Origin: Rhodococcus sp. B50
Lineage (GTDB): Bacteria > Actinomycetota > Actinomycetes > Mycobacteriales > Mycobacteriaceae
Reading direction: 5' to 3'
DNA length: 64,000 nt
Assembly: GCF_013602415.1 (NCBI RefSeq)
Contig: NZ_WPAG02000002.1
Span: 310,001-374,000, forward strand
Position numbers and translations under genes: made by a program. This document shows positions 8,858 to 17,344 of this stretch, piece by piece. Position 1 is the stretch's first letter; each line of letters begins with the position of its first letter. The notes under the pieces were generated by a model that saw nothing but the letters and a program-made list of their open reading frames with translations, did not search any database and was not told the origin of the DNA.

Positions 8858-8871
8858 CGGACCGCGGTCCG
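8858..8871. promoter_or_regulatory. palindromic operator between tetR-type gene and FMN reductase
   Basis: CGGACCGCGGTCCG, a perfect 14-base palindrome flanked by A-rich bases on the left and T-rich bases on the right. It lies over the -35 region of the TetR promoter and directly before a plus-strand TAACCT (8874-8879) that could serve the reductase gene. Position and symmetry are those of a TetR dimer site. Confidence 0.72.
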
Positions 8872-8914
8872 TTTAACCTTGCGTAGTCAACCACTTCGAC
8901 CCGAGGATGTTCCC

Positions 8915-9472
8915 ATGACCCGAGTTCTCGCCCTCGTCGGCAGCCTGCGCGACGGCTCCGTCTCCCGTCAGCTCGCCGAGACCGCCGCGGCGGTCGCCGC
9001 CGAGAACGTCGAGGTGACCCTCTACGAGGGCCTCGCCGACGTTCCCTTCTACAACGAGGACCTCGACGGCGAAGCGGCTCCCGCTGCTGCCGTGGCCCTG
9101 CGTGACGCTGCCGCCGACGCCGATGCCGTACTGGTCGTCACCCCCGAATACAACGGCACCGTCTCCGCAGTGCTCAAGAACGCCGTCGACTGGCTGTCCC
9201 GCCCCTACGGTGCCGGCGCGCTGAGCGGCAAGCCCGTCGCCATCGTGAGCCAGTCGCCCAGCCAGAACGCCGCGAAGTGGGCCCTCGAGGACGCGGTCAA
9301 GGCCGTCGGAATCGCCGGCGGCACGATCGTCGACGGTGGTTCGCTGTCCGTCGGTGAGACCTTCGGCAAGTTTGCGGGCGTCCACGCCAAGGAGCACGCC
9401 GAGACCGCGCAGCAGGTCGCTGCGGTTGTCGCGGCACTCGCCGACGCCACCAAGGTGCTCGCCAACGCCTGA
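8915..9472 (+). CDS. NADPH-dependent FMN reductase family protein
   Basis: Flavodoxin-fold NAD(P)H:FMN/quinone reductase of 185 residues, cytoplasmic. Flavin phosphate loop GSLRDGSVSR (9-18) and signature TPEYNGTVSAVLKNAVDWLSRP (76-97). Likely reduces quinones, azo compounds or free flavin. The ATG has GAGG about 8 bases upstream. It is the divergent partner of the TetR gene and followed by a strong hairpin, so it is a one-gene unit under TetR control. Confidence 0.92.
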   Translation: MTRVLALVGSLRDGSVSRQLAETAAAVAAENVEVTLYEGLADVPFYNEDLDGEAAPAAAVALRDAAADADAVLVVTPEYNGTVSAVLKNAVDWLSRPYGAGALSGKPVAIVSQSPSQNAAKWALEDAVKAVGIAGGTIVDGGSLSVGETFGKFAGVHAKEHAETAQQVAAVVAALADATKVLANA

Positions 9473-9508
9473 TCGGAGCGTCCGTCCTCCGGCGGACCGA
9501 CCGGCCCC

Positions 9509-9557
9509 GACACCCGCGGTGCCGGAGACTCCCGAGGTCTCCGGCACCGCGGGTGTC
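9509..9557 (+). terminator. strong hairpin terminator after the FMN reductase gene
   Basis: Two perfectly complementary 21-base arms (9509-9529 and 9537-9557) with a 7-base loop. No T-run follows, which is common in actinobacteria. It separates the reductase gene from the molybdenum hydroxylase operon. Confidence 0.8.
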
Positions 9558-9673
9558 CGCGTCTCTGCGCGTCCGTCGCATCGCCGGAAGTTCGGCTCGT
9601 CGCGCTCTCGACGGTTCGATACGGCCTGCAGCGGGAATGCCCCGGACACAGCCCACCGTTCGGAGGTTTGCCC

Positions 9674-10267
9674 ATGACAACCGGGGACACGAGGACCGAT
9701 CCCGGCCACCGACCCGATCTCGACATAGTTCTCCACGTCGACGGGGTGGAGCATCGCGTCCCGATCGACGTCCGCACCACCGTGCTCGACGCGCTGCGCG
9801 ACCGCCTCGGGATCACCTCCCCGAAGAAGGGATGCGATCTCGGTCAGTGCGGAGCGTGCACCGTGCTGATCGACGGCCGCCGCACCCTCTCGTGCCTTTC
9901 CCTCGCCGTCTCGCACGGCGGCGCCGAGATCGTCACCGCCGCCGGACTCGCCGACGGCGAACTGCACCCGCTCCAGGCGCGGTTCATCGAGGACGACGCC
10001 TTCCAGTGCGGCTACTGCACTCCCGGCCAGATCTGCTCCGCTGTCGGGATGCTCGACGAATTCGCCGACGGGGCACCGAGCCACGTCACGGCGGACCTCG
10101 AACACGCGCCGGAACTCGACGACGACGAGATCCGGGAACGCATGAGCGGAAATCTGTGCCGCTGCGCCGCCTATCCCAACATCGTCGCGGCGATCCGCAC
10201 CGTCGCGAGCAGCGACAGCCGGATCGTCGACGGCGACAGCCGGGTCGATACGGAGGAGGCGCGATGA
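9674..10267 (+). CDS. molybdenum hydroxylase, [2Fe-2S] subunit (PaoA-like)
   Basis: Iron-sulfur subunit of a xanthine-dehydrogenase-family enzyme, 197 residues. Plant-type cluster ligands Cys54, Cys59, Cys62 and Cys74; second cluster Cys112, Cys115, Cys162 and Cys164. It passes electrons from the Mo site to FAD. The ATG at 9674 has CGGAGG 7 bases upstream; a TTG two codons earlier is unlikely. Unlike E. coli PaoA there is no Tat signal, so the complex is probably cytoplasmic. The stop overlaps the next start (ATGA). Confidence 0.93.
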   Translation: MTTGDTRTDPGHRPDLDIVLHVDGVEHRVPIDVRTTVLDALRDRLGITSPKKGCDLGQCGACTVLIDGRRTLSCLSLAVSHGGAEIVTAAGLADGELHPLQARFIEDDAFQCGYCTPGQICSAVGMLDEFADGAPSHVTADLEHAPELDDDEIRERMSGNLCRCAAYPNIVAAIRTVASSDSRIVDGDSRVDTEEAR

Positions 10268-11265
10268 GCTCCCTGCGTTACGAGAGACCGGCCGATCCCG
10301 CCGCTGCGGTCGCCGTCGTACACGAGACCCCGGGCGCGGTCTTCCTCGCGGGCGGAACGAATCTGGTCGACCACCTCAAACTCGGCGTCGCGGCCCCCGA
10401 TCTCCTCGTCGACGTCTCGCATCTGCCTCTCGACATCGTCGAGGAGGCGGCGGACGGAGGAATCCGAGTGGGCGCCAACGTCCGAAACAGCGACCTCGCC
10501 GCCCATCCGTTCGTGCGGCGCAACTACCCGATGCTGTCGCGTGCATTGCTGTCCGGTGCCTCGCCCCAACTCCGGAACACCGCGACCACCGGTGGCAACC
10601 TGCTCCAGCGCACGCGCTGCTCGTACTTCCGGGATGTGACCACCCCCTGCAACAAGCGCGAACCCGGCACCGGTTGCTCCGCGATCGGCGGATACACCCG
10701 TTACCACGCGATACTCGGTGCGTCGGAGCAGTGCGTGGCCACCCACCCGTCCGACATGGCGGTCGCGCTGCTCGCGCTCGATGCCGAAGTCCTCGTCCTC
10801 GGCCCGGGCGGTGAACGTGCGATCGCGGTGGAGGACTTCTACCGGCTTCCCGGCGACACTCCCGAGCGCGACACCGTGCTCGAACGCGACGACCTCGTCG
10901 TCGGTGTGCGGATCCCGGCATCGCAGAGTTCGCTGTCCACCTATCGCAAGGTGCGCGACCGGGCGTCCTACGCCTTCGCGCTGGTCTCGGTCGCGGCCGA
11001 GATGACCGTCGCGGACGGGACGATCACCGGATGTCGCCTCGCGTTCGGAGGGGTGGCACACCGCCCGTGGCGGGCGCATCGGGCGGAAGCCGCACTTCTC
11101 GGGCAGCACCCCTCCGACGACGTCTTCGCCGCCGCGGCCGAGGCGGAACTCGCCCAGGCGAGCCCCCTCGACGGCAACGCCTACAAGATCCCGCTGCTGC
11201 GCCGAACCGTGGTGGCGACCCTGCGCGAACTCGACGAACGACGGGAACGAGGTGAATCCGCATGA
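10264..11265 (+). CDS. molybdenum hydroxylase, FAD subunit with extra [4Fe-4S] site (PaoB-like)
   Basis: FAD subunit, 333 residues. FAD-binding FLAGGTNLVD (27-36) and TTGGNLLQ (108-115). Between them and the C-terminal domain is the PaoB-specific insert, QRTRCSYFRDVTTPC and KREPGTGC, plus SEQCVATHPSD. Cys119, Cys129, Cys138 and Cys157 match the four ligands of the extra [4Fe-4S] cluster of E. coli PaoB. This assigns the complex to the PaoABC aldehyde oxidoreductase branch rather than classical xanthine dehydrogenase. Overlaps by 4 bases at both ends. Confidence 0.93.
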   Translation: MSSLRYERPADPAAAVAVVHETPGAVFLAGGTNLVDHLKLGVAAPDLLVDVSHLPLDIVEEAADGGIRVGANVRNSDLAAHPFVRRNYPMLSRALLSGASPQLRNTATTGGNLLQRTRCSYFRDVTTPCNKREPGTGCSAIGGYTRYHAILGASEQCVATHPSDMAVALLALDAEVLVLGPGGERAIAVEDFYRLPGDTPERDTVLERDDLVVGVRIPASQSSLSTYRKVRDRASYAFALVSVAAEMTVADGTITGCRLAFGGVAHRPWRAHRAEAALLGQHPSDDVFAAAAEAELAQASPLDGNAYKIPLLRRTVVATLRELDERRERGESA

Positions 11266-13385
11266 GCCCCGAGCCGATCCGAGCGGGCGGACGCTCCACC
11301 GCGCGAATCGACGGACCGGCGAAGGTCGCCGGGACGGCGCCGTACGCCTACGAGCACCCGGTCGACGATCCCGTCTTCCTCGTGCCGCTCACCTCCACCA
11401 TCGCCCGGGGGCGGGTCGAGCGGATCGACACATCCGCCGCCGAAGCGGTACCCGGGGTGCTGAAGGTGCTCACACCTTGGAACGCCCCGAGACTTACCGA
11501 CGAGGCCGAAGGTGAGTACTCCGTCCTGCAGACACCCGACGTGCTGTACCGGGGGCAGATCATCGGAGCGGTCGTCGCGGAGAGCTTCGAAATCGCCCGG
11601 GAGGCGTGCTTCCTGCTGGAGGTCGAATACAGCGAGGAACCACACGATGCACTCTTCCGCGCCGACCATCCCGATGCCTACACGCCCGAGACGGTCAACG
11701 GCGGCTACGAGACCGATTCCGAGCGAGGTGATGTCGACGCCGCATTCACCCGTGCCGACACGGTGATCGACCAGTGGTATTCCACACCGGAGGAGCACAA
11801 CAACCCGCTCGAACCGCACACCGTCGTCGCGGTGTGGAGGAACGACGTGGTTCCGTCGAACGGTGCGGACGACGAGTACGCCCTGACGCTGTACACCTCG
11901 ACGCAGCATCCGCACGGTGTTGTCGAGACCCTCGCCCCGGTCTTCGGTCTGGACCCGGATCGGATGCGGGTGGTGTGTCCGTACATCGGCGGGGGATTCG
12001 GCTCGAAGGGTGGCCCCCACGCGCACGATGTGCTCGGCGGACTGGCGGCGCGGTCCCTCCCCGGAAGGCCGGTCAAGTTCGCGGTCTCCCGACCCGACAT
12101 GTTCGCTTACGTCGGCTACCGGTCCCCGACGGCCTCGCGGGTCCGGCTCGCGGCCGACCGCGACGGCAGGGTCACCGGTCTCGTGCACGAGGTGTTCGCA
12201 CAGTCGTCCCGGGTCACCGAGTTCGTCGAACAGGCGGCGGTGCCGTTGCGCAATCTCTACGACGTCGACAACGCCCGCACGTCCCACCGCGCGATTACAC
12301 TCGACGTTCCGGCGCCCTTCTGGATGCGCGCTCCCGGCGAGGCCCCCGGCATGTTCGCGGGTGAAGTGGCGATGGACGAACTCGCCGCCGAACTCGGCAT
12401 CGACCCGATCGAACTGCGCATCCGCAACGAACCCGAGGCCGATCCGGAGACGGGAAAGCCGTGGTCCTCACGGCGTCTCGTCGAATGCCTCCGCGAGGGC
12501 GCACAGCGATTCGGATGGGACCCGTCCGATCGCGAACCCGGCACCCGCCGGCAGGGCAACACGCTCATCGGTACCGGTGTGGCGGTCGCGACCTATCCGC
12601 ACATGGTCAATCCCGGTTCGGAGGCACACATCCGGCATCTCGGGGAGGGCCGCTACTCCGTCCGCATCGGAGCGACCGACCTCGGCACCGGTGCGTGGAC
12701 GGCCCTGACGCTCATCGCCGCCGACGCCCTCGGACGTCGACCCGAGGACGTGGACCTCGAGATCGGCGACAGCGCACTACCCAACGGTACCGTGGCCGGT
12801 GGTTCGTCGGGTACCTCGTCCTGGGGTACCGCGATCGTCACGGCCGCAGAGCAATTCGGCAAGCGATTCGGCGACGACCCGCCGGTGGGTGCCGAGCTGT
12901 CCGCGACCGCAGCCGAGAACCGCGAACTGGAGCACTACACCGCGCAGTCCTTCGGCGCGCACTTCGCCGAAGTACACGTCGACGCCGACACCGGGGAGAT
13001 CCGGGTGCCCCGGATGTTCGGTCTGTTCTCCGTGGGACGGGTCATCAATCCGCGGACGGCACGCTCGCAGTTCATCGGAGGGATGTCGTTCGGGATCTCG
13101 ATGGCCCTGTTCGAGGAGAGCATCCGCGACGCGCGCTTCGGGCACGTCGTCAACCACGATCTGTCCGAATACCACGTGCCGACCCACGCGGACATCCGTG
13201 GGATCGAAGCGGATTGGCTCGACGACGAGGATCTGCACGCCACGCCGATGGGCTCGCGGGGGATCGGTGAGATCGGGATCGTCGGCAGCGCCGCCGCGGT
13301 CGTGAACGCCCTGTGGCACGCGACCGGGGTGCGGGTGCGGCACCTGCCGGCCCGGCTCGACGACCTACTGGTCGGCTTGCCCTGA
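11262..13385 (+). CDS. molybdenum hydroxylase, Mo-cofactor subunit (PaoC-like)
   Basis: Catalytic subunit, 707 residues. Cofactor-binding GGGFGSKG starts near residue 243, and GSRGIGEIG carries the catalytic base Glu670. Likely oxidises aldehydes or heteroaromatics to acids or lactams with water. PaoC uses molybdopterin-cytosine dinucleotide; the cytidylyltransferase and XdhC-type chaperone it normally needs are not in this window. The general Moco genes are 5-9 kb upstream. The last 21 bases overlap the 3' end of the minus-strand cassette. Confidence 0.93.
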   Translation: MSPEPIRAGGRSTARIDGPAKVAGTAPYAYEHPVDDPVFLVPLTSTIARGRVERIDTSAAEAVPGVLKVLTPWNAPRLTDEAEGEYSVLQTPDVLYRGQIIGAVVAESFEIAREACFLLEVEYSEEPHDALFRADHPDAYTPETVNGGYETDSERGDVDAAFTRADTVIDQWYSTPEEHNNPLEPHTVVAVWRNDVVPSNGADDEYALTLYTSTQHPHGVVETLAPVFGLDPDRMRVVCPYIGGGFGSKGGPHAHDVLGGLAARSLPGRPVKFAVSRPDMFAYVGYRSPTASRVRLAADRDGRVTGLVHEVFAQSSRVTEFVEQAAVPLRNLYDVDNARTSHRAITLDVPAPFWMRAPGEAPGMFAGEVAMDELAAELGIDPIELRIRNEPEADPETGKPWSSRRLVECLREGAQRFGWDPSDREPGTRRQGNTLIGTGVAVATYPHMVNPGSEAHIRHLGEGRYSVRIGATDLGTGAWTALTLIAADALGRRPEDVDLEIGDSALPNGTVAGGSSGTSSWGTAIVTAAEQFGKRFGDDPPVGAELSATAAENRELEHYTAQSFGAHFAEVHVDADTGEIRVPRMFGLFSVGRVINPRTARSQFIGGMSFGISMALFEESIRDARFGHVVNHDLSEYHVPTHADIRGIEADWLDDEDLHATPMGSRGIGEIGIVGSAAAVVNALWHATGVRVRHLPARLDDLLVGLP

Positions 13386-13832
13386 CCCGTCGGACCGATA
13401 ACAGACGAGTGTCCAGCGATTGATGCCCGCCTGACGGCGGTAACGCAGTTCGTCGAGCGCGGCGAGGGCGATGGCGAGCCCTCGACCGCGCTCGGCGAGT
13501 GCGTCGGGGAGTTCGACCGAACGCAGATCGACCCGGGCCGGGGCGCCGTCGTCGACGAACACGGCCTCGAGGCGATCGGGGTGGAGTTCCAGGGTGAGCG
13601 CGACCGAGACCGCGTCTCCCCGGCCGGCATGCTCGATGATGTTCGCGCCGATCTCGGCGACCGCGATCTCGAACTGCATGCGATCCGAGTCGTCGAGCTC
13701 CTCGGCGGCGAACATCTCGGCGGCCAGGTCCATGATCCGGTCGAGGGTGCCTTCACTCGTGGTGGCGGACAGCTCCCACCGTCTCGAAGGGCGCTCGGCG
13801 GGTTGTGCTTCGGGCGGCCGGTCAGTCGCCAT
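13365..13832 (-). CDS. RsbW-like ATP-binding protein (anti-sigma/serine kinase type)
   Basis: 155-residue HATPase of the RsbW/SpoIIAB class. N box EIGANIIEHA (60-69), G1 box DDGAP (94-98) and G2 box RGRGLAI (115-121). In the family such proteins bind a sigma factor or another target and phosphorylate a STAS partner. Its start overlaps the STAS gene by 11 bases, so kinase and substrate are made together. It is the last gene of the five-gene cassette. No sigma factor gene is adjacent, so its target is open and could be the transferase itself. Confidence 0.88.
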   Translation of the reverse strand: MATDRPPEAQPAERPSRRWELSATTSEGTLDRIMDLAAEMFAAEELDDSDRMQFEIAVAEIGANIIEHAGRGDAVSVALTLELHPDRLEAVFVDDGAPARVDLRSVELPDALAERGRGLAIALAALDELRYRRQAGINRWTLVCYRSDGSGQADQ

Positions 13833-14157
13833 CGAAAGCCGCGTCCGCGGAATCGTGTGTCGTCAGCACCCGGTCGAGCCGGGTGAGCGCGAGAACGCTC
13901 TGCACCTGGGCGGTCGGTGCGGCGATCCGCAGGTCGCCGCCCGCCTGACGGGCGGCCTTCAACCCGGAGACCAGTGCGCCGAGACCGGAGGAGTCGATGA
14001 AGTCGGTCCGGCTGAGGTCCACCACGAGTCGGCTGGATCCGTTCTCGACGAGACCACGTAGCTGCTCACGAAGGCGCGGTGCCGCAACCATGTTCAGGCG
14101 GCCCGTGGGCTGCACGACCGTGCTCGTTCCCACCTGGCGGGTTTCGTAGTGGCTCAT
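13822..14157 (-). CDS. STAS-domain anti-anti-sigma-type protein
   Basis: 111 residues, a single STAS domain. DFIDSSGLGAL (52-62) is the conserved switch, and Ser56 or Ser57 is the expected phosphorylation site, as in SpoIIAA/RsbV. Unphosphorylated protein would sequester the RsbW-like kinase; the PP2C phosphatase two genes upstream would keep it active. The ATG at 14157 shares ATGA with the transferase stop; the frame opens further upstream inside that gene, but the STAS fold starts here. Confidence 0.92.
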   Translation of the reverse strand: MSHYETRQVGTSTVVQPTGRLNMVAAPRLREQLRGLVENGSSRLVVDLSRTDFIDSSGLGALVSGLKAARQAGGDLRIAAPTAQVQSVLALTRLDRVLTTHDSADAAFDGD

Positions 14158-16109
14158 CGATCTCCTTCGCTTTCGGGTCCACGGTAGCGAGCTGCCTGGA
14201 TCACTACCGAGAGAATGAACAGGTCGAACACGACCCAGACGAGGTTCGCGGTGACTCCCAGCACCGAGATATCGCCGAGGAACAGCCGCACGGTGCCGGT
14301 GATCGCTGCGATCACCAGTAGCGCCATGACGAGCAGCTGCTGCCGGAACAGATACCACGGGACACCCTCACCCCCTTGGCGTGTCTTCGGAGTGACCGCG
14401 AAGTCCAGCGGCTTGTCGAAATAGACGTTGAGGAAGGCGGTCCAGCACGCTCTGATCCACACCGGGAACAAGGCGAGGCTGTACTGCTGGCCACGCCAGG
14501 TCGGCGTCCCACGGCCCACGATGAAGAACAGCAACTGACTCAGGATCAGGAATGGGACGAGTCGCGAGAAGAAGTCGAGGCTGTACGCCTCGACCGGCAG
14601 GATCCCGAAGACGAGATAGATCACCGGCGCCGCGAAATAGGCGAGCGCGGCGAAGCCGGAGAGATAACTCCACATCGTCGACCAGTACATCAGGCGCTGC
14701 GCGACGGTCATGCCCTTCTGGACGAGTGGGTTCTCCCGCAGCATCACCTGGATCGTGCCCTGCGCCCAGCGAAGTCGCTGGGTGACCATCGTCTTCGGAT
14801 CCTCCGGGGCCAGCCCGTACGCGAGGATCTCGTGGTGGTAGACGGACTTCCAGCCGGCGCCGTGCAGACGCATCGAGGTGGCCATGTCCTCGGTCACGGA
14901 GATGGTGGCCAACGCGAGCATCGGCTCGGCCTCCTCCGCGCGGTCGACGTCGACCGCGCGGATCATCGCGCGGATGGATTCGAGCGCGCCGAGCGGTGAC
15001 CACTCGCGGTCGGCGAGCCGTTCGAGGACGGTGTCGTCGATCGTGAGGGCGTCGGAGCCGTGTGCGTCGAGCGCTGCGATCTCCTCGAGATCGGCTCGGA
15101 TGCTGCCGAAGTCGGCGTCGACGATGCTGCGTGCGGCGGCGTCGACCGTCTGCTGGAAGCGGAAGGTGACGTCGGCGAGTGCCGCATCGGTCCGGAGTTC
15201 GCCACGTGCGGTGCGCACGGCCCGGCGCACCGAGTCGAGTGCCGCGGCCACGTCCGGCTGGTCGGCGGGCACTTTCCGGCGTGCCCGGTCGACCACCCTT
15301 CCCGCGGTGCGCAGGGTGCGTTCCACACCGTCCTCGACGGCCTGGACATAGCCGGCGATGCCGAGCTGCATGAGTGCTTCACGTCGCAGGATCGCGTTGG
15401 ACCCGCAGAAGAAGGCCGCGTTCCAGCCGTCCTTGCCCTGCTGGATCGGGCCGTAGAACAACGGGGCCTGACTGCCGAGCGGATCGGAGTCGGGGACATT
15501 GGTGAAGTACTGCGGGGTCTGGACCAGGGCCATGCTGTCGTCGGTGAAGTATCCGAGTGTGCGGTCGAGGATCTCGGGTTCGGGTACCTGGTCGGCGTCG
15601 AGGATCAAAAGGAACTCGCCGTCGGAGTGCAGCAGGGCGTTGATGAGATTGCCGGCCTTGGCATGACGGGGCTTGTTCGTCCAGCTCGCCGACCGCGTCA
15701 TGTAATCGACGCCGAGTTCGGCTGCGGCCGCGGCGAGTTCGGGCCGGGCTCCATCGTCGAGGATCCACGTGCGGTGCGGATAGCGTATGCGTTGCGCGGC
15801 TGCTGCCGTGCGCAACACCAGATCCACGGGTTCGTTGTAGGTGGTGATGAAGACGTCGACCGTCATACCGGCGGGGGCGACGGGCGGCTCGGGACGTCTC
15901 CTCAACCGCCACATCGTCAACGCGAACAGCAGTGAGTCGATCAGGCTGTACGTCTCGGCGAGAACGAGCGGGACCGCGATCCACCACGCATCCCAGTTCA
16001 CGGAGAACAGCCAGCGCCAGACGATGTAGTTCAGCCCGACGATCACGGTGAGGACGATGAGTACGCGCAGGAACGGGGACGGGTAGCCCGCCTTCGTGAC
16101 CGCGTTCAC
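14154..16109 (-). CDS. cellulose-synthase-like family 2 glycosyltransferase with large insertion
   Basis: Processive membrane beta-glycosyltransferase, 651 residues. Two N-terminal membrane helices (about 13-31 and 42-66), GT2 catalytic domain with DDGAR (118-122), DAD (171-173), TED (406-408) and QRLRW (444-448), then about five membrane helices from 475 on. The D,D,TED,QxxRW set is intact, so it should polymerise a glycan and extrude it. Odd points: about 150 extra, mostly helical, charged residues (about 254-402) lie between the acceptor-side loop and TED, and there is no C-terminal PilZ domain for cyclic-di-GMP. The GTG overlaps the phosphatase stop (GTGA). The product could be cellulose-like or a mannan; not decided here. 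Confidence 0.9.
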   Translation of the reverse strand: MNAVTKAGYPSPFLRVLIVLTVIVGLNYIVWRWLFSVNWDAWWIAVPLVLAETYSLIDSLLFALTMWRLRRRPEPPVAPAGMTVDVFITTYNEPVDLVLRTAAAAQRIRYPHRTWILDDGARPELAAAAAELGVDYMTRSASWTNKPRHAKAGNLINALLHSDGEFLLILDADQVPEPEILDRTLGYFTDDSMALVQTPQYFTNVPDSDPLGSQAPLFYGPIQQGKDGWNAAFFCGSNAILRREALMQLGIAGYVQAVEDGVERTLRTAGRVVDRARRKVPADQPDVAAALDSVRRAVRTARGELRTDAALADVTFRFQQTVDAAARSIVDADFGSIRADLEEIAALDAHGSDALTIDDTVLERLADREWSPLGALESIRAMIRAVDVDRAEEAEPMLALATISVTEDMATSMRLHGAGWKSVYHHEILAYGLAPEDPKTMVTQRLRWAQGTIQVMLRENPLVQKGMTVAQRLMYWSTMWSYLSGFAALAYFAAPVIYLVFGILPVEAYSLDFFSRLVPFLILSQLLFFIVGRGTPTWRGQQYSLALFPVWIRACWTAFLNVYFDKPLDFAVTPKTRQGGEGVPWYLFRQQLLVMALLVIAAITGTVRLFLGDISVLGVTANLVWVVFDLFILSVVIQAARYRGPESEGDR

Positions 16110-17344
16110 GGCGCCACCCTTCGTCGTACCGCGACCACGGTGACGTCGTCGAGCGGCGGATCGCTCTCCGTCAGGGCTCGTGCAGCGGCCACCAGGGCCT
16201 CCGGGGTGGTGTGAGCGGCCACGAAACGACACAGGGCCGCCGGGTCGCTCTGTTCGTCGAGCAGGTCGAGCAGGCCGTCCGAGCAGACCACGAGCATGTC
16301 GCCCGGATCGAGCTGCGCAGTCTCGGACGTCCAGGTGGTCGCCGGGAAGATTCCGAGCGGAGGACCGCCGCCGTGGAGCGGTTCGACCTCACCGTCGGCG
16401 CGACGGATCGCAGCCAGACCGTGCCCGGCGTCGGCGTAGTCGACCTGTCCCGTGGAGAACTCGACCGCGGCGACGAAGGACGTGACGAATGTCCCGGTGT
16501 GCTCGAAGTCGTCGGCGAGATGTTCGGCACCGAGGGTCAGAACCATCCCGGTGTCGAGGACGCTGACGGGACGGCGCCCGAACCGATCGAGCACCCGACC
16601 TACCCCGCGCAGCGAGGAGCGCACGGCCGAGGACAGGATCGCGGCGCCGAGCCCCTTGCCCATGACGTCGGCGACGGTGATCACCAGACCCTCGCGGAGC
16701 CGATAGTGGTCGTAGAAGTCGCCGCCCACCATGAAGGCGGGCAGGCACGTCGTGGCGATCTCGTAACCGGGAAGATCCGGTAGCGGCCGGGGGAGGAGCT
16801 GGTTCTGGATCTCGGCGGCCCGGTCGAGTTCGTCGGAACGATCGAGCTCGCGTTGAGCCCACTCGGCCAGCTCCGCGAACGTGTCGAGCTGATCCGGGTC
16901 GAGGTTTCTCTCCTCGGTGTCGTAGATGCAGAAGGTGCCCACGGGGTGTCCGGTGGGGCCGAACAGCGGATAGCCGGCGTAGAACCGGATTCCACCTGCA
17001 CCACCGATGCCGGGGATATCCATGAATGCCGGGTCGGACGCGGCATCGGGGATGACGAGTGCAGGGTCTTCCGGTTGTTCGTAGGCTCGAGCGATGGTGG
17101 TGCGGCACACCGTCCTTTCGCGCGGAACGTCGGAGAGCTCCAGTCCGAGGATCGATTTGAACCACTGCCGGTCGTGGTCCATCAGCGAGAGCGAGGCCAT
17201 CGGGACGCCGAACACGCGGCACGCCATGCGGGTGATCTTGTCGAATCGCTCTTCGCGTGGAGTGTCGAGCAGTTCGAGCCGTTCCACATCACGCATGCGT
17301 TCGTCCTCGAGATGCTCGGGGAGCAGCGACGCCTCGGGTGTCAT
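16106..17344 (-). CDS. GAF-PP2C (SpoIIE/RsbU-type) serine phosphatase
   Basis: 412 residues. N-terminal GAF sensor (about 28-165) and a short helical linker (166-185) with the EIQNQLLPRPLP sequence typical before SpoIIE-type phosphatase domains. The PP2C domain has VGGDFYD (206-212), DVMGKG (226-231), SDGLLD (355-360) and DDVTVVAV (399-406), so the metal-binding acids are present. It should dephosphorylate the STAS protein in response to a small ligand or redox cue bound by GAF. The ATG at 17344 shares ATGA with the upstream hydrolase stop. Confidence 0.93.
   Translation of the reverse strand: MTPEASLLPEHLEDERMRDVERLELLDTPREERFDKITRMACRVFGVPMASLSLMDHDRQWFKSILGLELSDVPRERTVCRTTIARAYEQPEDPALVIPDAASDPAFMDIPGIGGAGGIRFYAGYPLFGPTGHPVGTFCIYDTEERNLDPDQLDTFAELAEWAQRELDRSDELDRAAEIQNQLLPRPLPDLPGYEIATTCLPAFMVGGDFYDHYRLREGLVITVADVMGKGLGAAILSSAVRSSLRGVGRVLDRFGRRPVSVLDTGMVLTLGAEHLADDFEHTGTFVTSFVAAVEFSTGQVDYADAGHGLAAIRRADGEVEPLHGGGPPLGIFPATTWTSETAQLDPGDMLVVCSDGLLDLLDEQSDPAALCRFVAAHTTPEALVAAARALTESDPPLDDVTVVAVRRRVAP

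Noticed and set aside
13822..13832. Possible frameshift between the STAS and RsbW-like genes
   Set aside because: Both proteins are complete; the 11-base overlap is a normal coupling arrangement.
14154..14300. Truncated PilZ domain at the end of the glycosyltransferase
   Set aside because: The C-terminus ends 11 residues after the last membrane helix; there is no RxxxR or D/NxSxxG motif, so PilZ is absent rather than truncated.
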